Assembly: GCA_947373185.1 (NCBI GenBank)
Contig: CANBWP010000001.1
Location: 62,001 to 126,000 of the forward strand
DNA length: 64,000 nt
Reading direction: 5' to 3'
From: Comamonadaceae bacterium
GTDB taxonomy: Bacteria > Pseudomonadota > Gammaproteobacteria > Burkholderiales > Burkholderiaceae_C
The number at the start of each line of letters is the position of its first letter. The stretch's first letter is position 1. This document shows, in pieces, positions 59,762 through 64,000 of this stretch. A program made the position numbers and the translations under genes. The notes under the pieces are model-generated. The model was not told where the DNA came from. It was given only the letters and a program-made list of their open reading frames with translations, and did no database searches.

Positions 59762-60175
59762 TTATGTACGCCCACGGGCAGCCAAGGACACTTTGCCAAG
59801 CCCAGACTTTTTAATTTCGTCCATCACGTCGATCAAGGTTTGCACTTCTGCGCCTTTGTCGCTGTTCACAATGACTGCAATTTGATCTGCACTGCCTGCT
59901 TTTTGACGCACTGCATTAGCAAGCGCGGTGATTTCAACGCCTTTGCCATCAACTTGAATGATGTTTTCTTTGCCAAGGGTCACGACAACTTGGACGTCTT
60001 TGGTTTTCAGTTGTTGTGCTTGTGAAGAAGAGGGCTGCTGAGTTTTGATGCCCAGAGCCGGAATCACATTGACACTGATCAAGACGAAAAAAACCAATAA
60101 GAACATCATCACGTCGATCATGGGAATGATCTCTATGCGTGCTTTTTTTCTTTCAGTTTTCTGCCAATGGCGCAT
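59762..60175 (-). CDS. exbD: ExbD/TolR-family protein
   Basis: 137-residue protein with one membrane helix (IPMIDVMMFLLVFFVLISVN), containing the conserved Asp in PMIDVMM, and a periplasmic domain (VVVTLGKENIIQVDGKGVEI, TLIDVMDEIKKSGLGKVSLA). It stabilises ExbB and couples proton flow. ATG 60175 is chosen; a TTG at 60205 is possible but lacks a ribosome site. First of the TonB cluster, 83 nt downstream of the nucleotidase gene. Confidence 0.92.
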   Translation of the reverse strand: MRHWQKTERKKARIEIIPMIDVMMFLLVFFVLISVNVIPALGIKTQQPSSSQAQQLKTKDVQVVVTLGKENIIQVDGKGVEITALANAVRQKAGSADQIAVIVNSDKGAEVQTLIDVMDEIKKSGLGKVSLAARGRT

Positions 60176-60227
60176 GATGCTTTGCCGTAATAGGAACAAT
60201 GGCAAAGAATAATTTCAGAGTGTGACA

Positions 60228-60256
60228 ATAGTGTTAAACCCTGATTGAGTTTGCAA
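60228..60256 (-). promoter_or_regulatory. Candidate promoter for exbD-tonB-receptor-TRAP genes
   Basis: On the minus strand a TTGCAA (60256-60251) and CACTAT (60233-60228) are 17 bp apart. Only half of the -10 consensus matches. The place, between the nucleotidase stop and the exbD start, is the only gap above 50 nt in the run, so an internal promoter here is plausible. Confidence 0.3.
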
Positions 60257-60258
60257 TT

Positions 60259-62019
60259 TCACAACATTCGTATGCGATGTCGTGAGGGTGCGTTGATACC
60301 GGGATTGACTCGCAAATACTCTGCCAGTGCATCGACGTCCAATTCACCCCCAGTCACTGTGCGGACTGAATTGAATTGCCCAAAACCATCGCCACCACTG
60401 GCTAAATAACTGTTCATCGTGACGCGATACTCGCGCTGTGCTTGCAGTGCTTGTTGACGAATTTGAATGTTTGAAATTCGCTGCCCTTGAACTTGATTGA
60501 GGTTGACCTCATAACTTAAATTGGAAGAAGGGAACAAAACTTTGATCCGTTCAAGATTGGCATATTGAAACTCTAGCAAATCCTTGATCTGCTGGCCTGA
60601 CATACTTTTGACAACCAGCGTATTGCCAAAAGGCTGTATCTTGAAAAGCTGACCAAAATTAACAGTACCACCTCCTGGTGGAATGATTAAATCAGCACGA
60701 ACGCCACCGGCATTCATGAGTGCAAAATCAGAAGCGCCACGAAGGGGACTGGCTGTTGAAAACCATTGGGCATCGGCAATCAAATTACCAAGTTCTGATT
60801 CTCCGGAAGGTGATGTTTTCCGATCCATAGAAGCCGGTAGGTGGCTGATGACTTTTTGAACTTGAACCTGGGATGCAAGTCGATAGTTGTTCACGATTTT
60901 TTCAACAGATTTGTCTTTGCCATAAGAGGGCAGCAATGACGAAACGGGAATCTTCATACCCGCCGTGTTGACAAAAGTTTCGCTTTGCACAACGTGGTTC
61001 AAGGCAGATTTTTTGATCACTGTGTGATTGATGGGGTCGATGTCCAACTCAATGTGCGTCAGCAACGTTCCATATTGACCTGCACTGGTGAGCAAAAACG
61101 GTTTGTTTGGGTTCATGCGCTGGAATTCACAGGCATAGGCGCGATGGGTGTGTCCTGAGACCACCACATCAAAGGCCGGATCTAATTTGTTCAAAATAGG
61201 AACAATGTCGCCAGACAGACCAGGACAACTCGGATCATTGTGACTGCCTTTGATGAGGCCGCCTTCGTGAATCACCAAAACCAAAGCGCTCACACCTTGT
61301 GCTTTGAGTGTTGGCACCCATGCGTTGGCAGTGGCCGCTTCATCTTCGAACTTGAGTCCTTTGATGCCATCTGGCATGACCATGTTGGGCGTGCCTTTGA
61401 GCGTCATCCCTACAAATCCTACCTTCACCACGTGCAGTCCTTGTTTGAAACTCTTGATGCCATAAGAAGGAAACAAAGTCTGGTCATTGTCTTGTTTGAC
61501 ATTCGCTGCTAAAAACTGAAAGTTAGCGCCTGCAAACTGGCGATTGACTTGGCATGGTTCAAACCGAGTGTGCTTTTCACATCCACCGCGCTGCATTCGC
61601 TGAAGTTCCTTTGAACCTTTGTCAAATTCATGGTTGCCAACGGCATTGAAGTCAATTCCCATTTCATTGACCGCTTCAATGGTGGGTTCATCTAAAAATA
61701 AGGCAGAAGTCAGGGGTGATGCGCCAATCATGTCGCCAGCGGAAACAACGGCATGCAGAGGATTTTGCTGTTTGTAATGTTGAATGGCAGCTGCCAAATA
61801 GGCGATCCCGCCTGCTGGCACGTCTGTCAGATCATTGCCAAGTTGTTCTTTGACAGAAATTTGAGGTGGCTCTAAATGACCATGCAAATCGTTGAACGCC
61901 AGAATGCTGATGTGCATAGACTCTGATGTGGGCGATGTGTTTTCTGACAAGGGTGCGCAGGCACCTATGAACGCCAGAGTCAGACAGACAAAAGAAAGCG
62001 AAAATTTGGAATGATTCAC
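60259..62019 (-). CDS. 5'-nucleotidase / UshA-like metallophosphoesterase lipoprotein
   Basis: 586-residue exported enzyme. Lipoprotein signal (IGACAP lipobox near residue 21); dinuclear metal motifs FNDLHGHLEP, SAGDMIGAS, VGNHEFDKGS and VSGHTHRAYAC; then the C-terminal nucleotide-binding domain (MNAGGVRADLI, FKIQPFGNTLVV, SGGDGFGQFN). It dephosphorylates nucleotides, sugars or other phosphate esters at the cell surface or in the periplasm. Start overlaps the psd stop by 4 nt, so both are co-transcribed. Confidence 0.92.
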   Translation of the reverse strand: MNHSKFSLSFVCLTLAFIGACAPLSENTSPTSESMHISILAFNDLHGHLEPPQISVKEQLGNDLTDVPAGGIAYLAAAIQHYKQQNPLHAVVSAGDMIGASPLTSALFLDEPTIEAVNEMGIDFNAVGNHEFDKGSKELQRMQRGGCEKHTRFEPCQVNRQFAGANFQFLAANVKQDNDQTLFPSYGIKSFKQGLHVVKVGFVGMTLKGTPNMVMPDGIKGLKFEDEAATANAWVPTLKAQGVSALVLVIHEGGLIKGSHNDPSCPGLSGDIVPILNKLDPAFDVVVSGHTHRAYACEFQRMNPNKPFLLTSAGQYGTLLTHIELDIDPINHTVIKKSALNHVVQSETFVNTAGMKIPVSSLLPSYGKDKSVEKIVNNYRLASQVQVQKVISHLPASMDRKTSPSGESELGNLIADAQWFSTASPLRGASDFALMNAGGVRADLIIPPGGGTVNFGQLFKIQPFGNTLVVKSMSGQQIKDLLEFQYANLERIKVLFPSSNLSYEVNLNQVQGQRISNIQIRQQALQAQREYRVTMNSYLASGGDGFGQFNSVRTVTGGELDVDALAEYLRVNPGINAPSRHRIRML

Positions 62020-62888
62020 GATAATTTCTCAAGCAAAGCTTGGCCCATTTTGATTCGTTGTCCTGTTGCGATGCCCTGGGCAAGTTTGTATCCCTTGGGT
62101 AAAAAAACCAAAATGGTTGACCCGTGTTGAAACCAGCCTAACTCCTGACCTTTGTAAGTTTGAATGGCACAAGGAATTTCGTTGGGACCTTCATAGTCCA
62201 CATGGAACAATAAATTCACAGCATGGAGCCGAAGACTTGCCACCAAAATTGCCGCGACTGGCACCAAAATCATTGGAGAGCCGTCGGCCAATTTGAAATT
62301 GAGTACAGCCCGTTCATTTTTGCAAAAAAGTTGTTCGACTCGCTTCAGGGCAATCGGGTTGACATTCCACGTATCTCCCGCGATGTGTGTGACATGCGTC
62401 AATGTTGCATCTGCTGGTGCATGAAATCGGTGATACATGCTTGAGGTGAGTCTCAGGGTGACGTAAGTCCCGTTTTTGATGGACTCTACAAGTTCACCAG
62501 TTCGAGGCGTAAAGCCCATCAGACTCGAAAGGCTGTACGGGAAACCTTTTGCTTGAAAGACTTGTGTGTAATCAATGGTGCCGCACTCGCCCACAATGGC
62601 ATCGCAGGGGCTGCTCAAGACATGATGCCGCATGTCAACCGAGCGTGAACCAGGTTTGAGTTCTCTTGTAAAGCAGTCATGCATGCTGTCAAATTTTGTT
62701 TTGGCAGCCTCAGACAAATCCAGATCAGAAAATAACTTCCAAACGCCAATGGAAACATCGCGAATGATGGGGTTTTTGATTTGACTCCACCAGCCGATGA
62801 ACCGTGTCAATGCGATTCTCGGTATGCGATTGGTCAACAGAAAATTCAAGTCCTCCTGCGTTGTGATTCTTTGAATTAATTGTTTCAT
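62016..62888 (-). CDS. psd: Phosphatidylserine decarboxylase proenzyme
   Basis: 290-residue pyruvoyl enzyme that makes phosphatidylethanolamine from phosphatidylserine. Active-site motifs SSMYHRFHAPADA and the self-cleavage HGST (FQHGSTILVF; usually LGST) are present, with SPCDAIVGECG upstream (the catalytic Asp region). Start 62888 (MKQLIQR) has AGGA 8 nt upstream; other in-frame starts are 62894, 62933 (ATG) and 62936 (GTG). First gene of the minus-strand run and divergent from the aminotransferase. Confidence 0.9.
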   Translation of the reverse strand: MKQLIQRITTQEDLNFLLTNRIPRIALTRFIGWWSQIKNPIIRDVSIGVWKLFSDLDLSEAAKTKFDSMHDCFTRELKPGSRSVDMRHHVLSSPCDAIVGECGTIDYTQVFQAKGFPYSLSSLMGFTPRTGELVESIKNGTYVTLRLTSSMYHRFHAPADATLTHVTHIAGDTWNVNPIALKRVEQLFCKNERAVLNFKLADGSPMILVPVAAILVASLRLHAVNLLFHVDYEGPNEIPCAIQTYKGQELGWFQHGSTILVFLPKGYKLAQGIATGQRIKMGQALLEKLS

Positions 62889-62953
62889 TTTCATTTTCCT
62901 GTCACGAAATCTAAATAAAAAGAGGTCTTCCATCACTCAGCTTCGGATTCAAC

Positions 62954-64000
62954 GTGTCTGTTCAACTTGCCTTGTCTCTTGGTGCACTTGCGCTCTCATT
63001 GCCTTACGTTAAGCGTCGCTTGGAATTGTCCAGGGCGAAGCATCCTTCTCTCACGGGTCATTCCAGGATGGCGAAGCGAGTTGTTTCAATTCTGCCGGGC
63101 TATGAATTTAACGAAGATCAATTTTTTTCATGTGATGGCGCACCAGATTCAGTGGCCAACATCAGACGCGCTGCATTTTTTACTTTGGCAAACTTGTTGC
63201 AAACAAGACATGCAAAAAGCATTGAAATGACAACTCAGGCGCGTGAAATCATTTCCGATTTGCAATTCACTGGTGCCTATCGAGTGCCATTCCAATTCAG
63301 TCCGGTTGTTCGCCAACACATGAAAGTAGGTGCTTTTATACAGTCTGCTCATGGCGTATTTGTGACAGACCAAGATGGGCAAAAATTTTTCGACCTCACA
63401 GGCTCTTACGGCGTCAATGTTTTTGGTGCAGATTTCTACAAAACATGCATGGATGAGGGGGCCAAACGTGTGCATGATGTTGGTGCGACATTGGGGGCGT
63501 ATCACCCCTGTGTGGCTTACAACGTGCAACGCTTGAAGGAAATTTCTGGGCTAGAGCAAGTCTCATTTCACATGTCAGGGACTGAGGCCGTGATGCAAGC
63601 TGTCCGGTTGGCCCGTTATCACACAGGTCGTCAAAATTTGGTTCGCTTTTGTGGTGCGTACCATGGTTGGTGGGAGGATGTTCAGCCAGGGCCCGGCAAT
63701 CCAATGCCGCCCCGTGAAACTTACACATTAAGGGACATGCATGCCAATTCTCTGAAGGTGTTACGTACCCGCAAGGACATCGCCTGTGTTTTGATCAATC
63801 CTTTACAGGCACTTCACTTGAATCAAGGTGCCCCTGGTGATTCGTCTCTTGTCGATAGCAGCCGTAAAGCCTCCTATGACCGAGCAGCCTACACAGCTTG
63901 GCTGAAGGCTTTGAGGCAAGTTTGCGCAGAGCGTGGCATCGTTCTGATATTTGATGAGGTTTTTTTGGGATTTAGATTGGCCAAAGGTGGTGCCCAAGAG
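62954..64000 (+). CDS. Class III (glutamate-1-semialdehyde-type) aminotransferase, 3' end outside window
   Basis: PLP-dependent aminotransferase cut by the window end, 349 residues visible. The frame opens at a stop upstream of 62954; GTG 62954 is the first usual start, and ATG 63068 is another choice. Family motifs: FDLTGSYGVNVFGADFYK, SFHMSGTEAVMQAVRLARYH (PLP phosphate loop), RFCGAYHGWWEDV and IVLIFDEVFLGFRLAKGG (Asp that contacts the PLP ring). The active Lys lies beyond 64000. Divergent from psd, so possibly linked to aminolipid or amino-alcohol metabolism; this is inference. Confidence 0.9.
   Translation, partial: MSVQLALSLGALALSLPYVKRRLELSRAKHPSLTGHSRMAKRVVSILPGYEFNEDQFFSCDGAPDSVANIRRAAFFTLANLLQTRHAKSIEMTTQAREIISDLQFTGAYRVPFQFSPVVRQHMKVGAFIQSAHGVFVTDQDGQKFFDLTGSYGVNVFGADFYKTCMDEGAKRVHDVGATLGAYHPCVAYNVQRLKEISGLEQVSFHMSGTEAVMQAVRLARYHTGRQNLVRFCGAYHGWWEDVQPGPGNPMPPRETYTLRDMHANSLKVLRTRKDIACVLINPLQALHLNQGAPGDSSLVDSSRKASYDRAAYTAWLKALRQVCAERGIVLIFDEVFLGFRLAKGGAQE

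Noticed and set aside
62967-63230. 87-codon plus-strand open frame at the start of the aminotransferase region
   Set aside because: It overlaps the aminotransferase in another frame and has no family similarity or ribosome site.

Overview
The window reads as one contiguous chromosomal stretch of a betaproteobacterium, most likely a Burkholderiales/Comamonadaceae-type organism (Limnohabitans/Rhodoferax-like). This is inferred from gene content: an orphan Bug/TctC binding protein, paired Liv-type ABC importers in catabolic islands, rquA, dmeF, yghU, Crp-type regulators and GTG/TTG starts. No rRNA, tRNA, IS element, prophage or CRISPR array was seen. Nearly all sequence is coding and no gap exceeds about 300 bases.

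Region 1 (1-27.6 kb) is a catabolic and uptake island for organic acids or ring compounds. A plus-strand run encodes an SDR, a Bug-family binding protein, a carboxymuconolactone-decarboxylase-like protein, a small alpha/beta-barrel protein, a two-subunit 3-oxoacid CoA-transferase and an amidohydrolase. A minus-strand run encodes a PEP-mutase/isocitrate-lyase-family lyase, two MmgE/PrpD proteins flanking a fumarate-reductase-like flavoprotein, a complete Liv ABC importer, an isochorismatase-fold hydrolase, a dihydropyrimidinase-like amidohydrolase and a COG0523 GTPase, facing a divergent IclR regulator. A second complete Liv importer is co-directional with an amidohydrolase and a shikimate-dehydrogenase-like enzyme and faces a second, PcaR-type IclR regulator with a matching pair of 15-bp boxes.

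Region 2 (27.6-36.6 kb) carries redox, stress and metal genes: rquA (rhodoquinone synthesis) behind a perfect FNR-type box, a heavy-metal-binding protein divergent from a Crp/Fnr regulator across a second FNR-type palindrome, glutaredoxin, yghU, a nitronate monooxygenase, the Co/Ni exporter dmeF, a yceI-yceI-cytochrome b561 operon, a ygiD-like dioxygenase and a LysR regulator. Together these suggest a lifestyle that meets low oxygen. Region 3 (36.6-48.8 kb) has queC, a two-partner secretion locus whose secreted TpsA partner carries 68 uninterrupted collagen Gly-X-Y triplets, two Crp-type regulators with a shared 16-bp palindrome, an EmrAB-like pump, an HTTM-like membrane pair, a DUF599 protein and a SET-domain protein.

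Region 4 (48.8-64 kb) looks more AT-rich by eye. It has an olsB / plcP-like / GT4 operon resembling the phosphate-starvation lipid-remodelling cassette, with a Pho-box-like element upstream. Opposite it lies a ten-gene minus-strand run: psd, a 5'-nucleotidase lipoprotein, ExbD, TonB, a TonB-dependent receptor, ExbB, a TatT lipoprotein, a TRAP binding protein, a fused TRAP permease and a BON lipoprotein. Read together this looks like a complete outer-membrane-to-cytoplasm import line joining TonB energisation to a TPAT-type TRAP transporter, and it is my best candidate for an under-described system. The window ends inside a class III aminotransferase divergent from psd.
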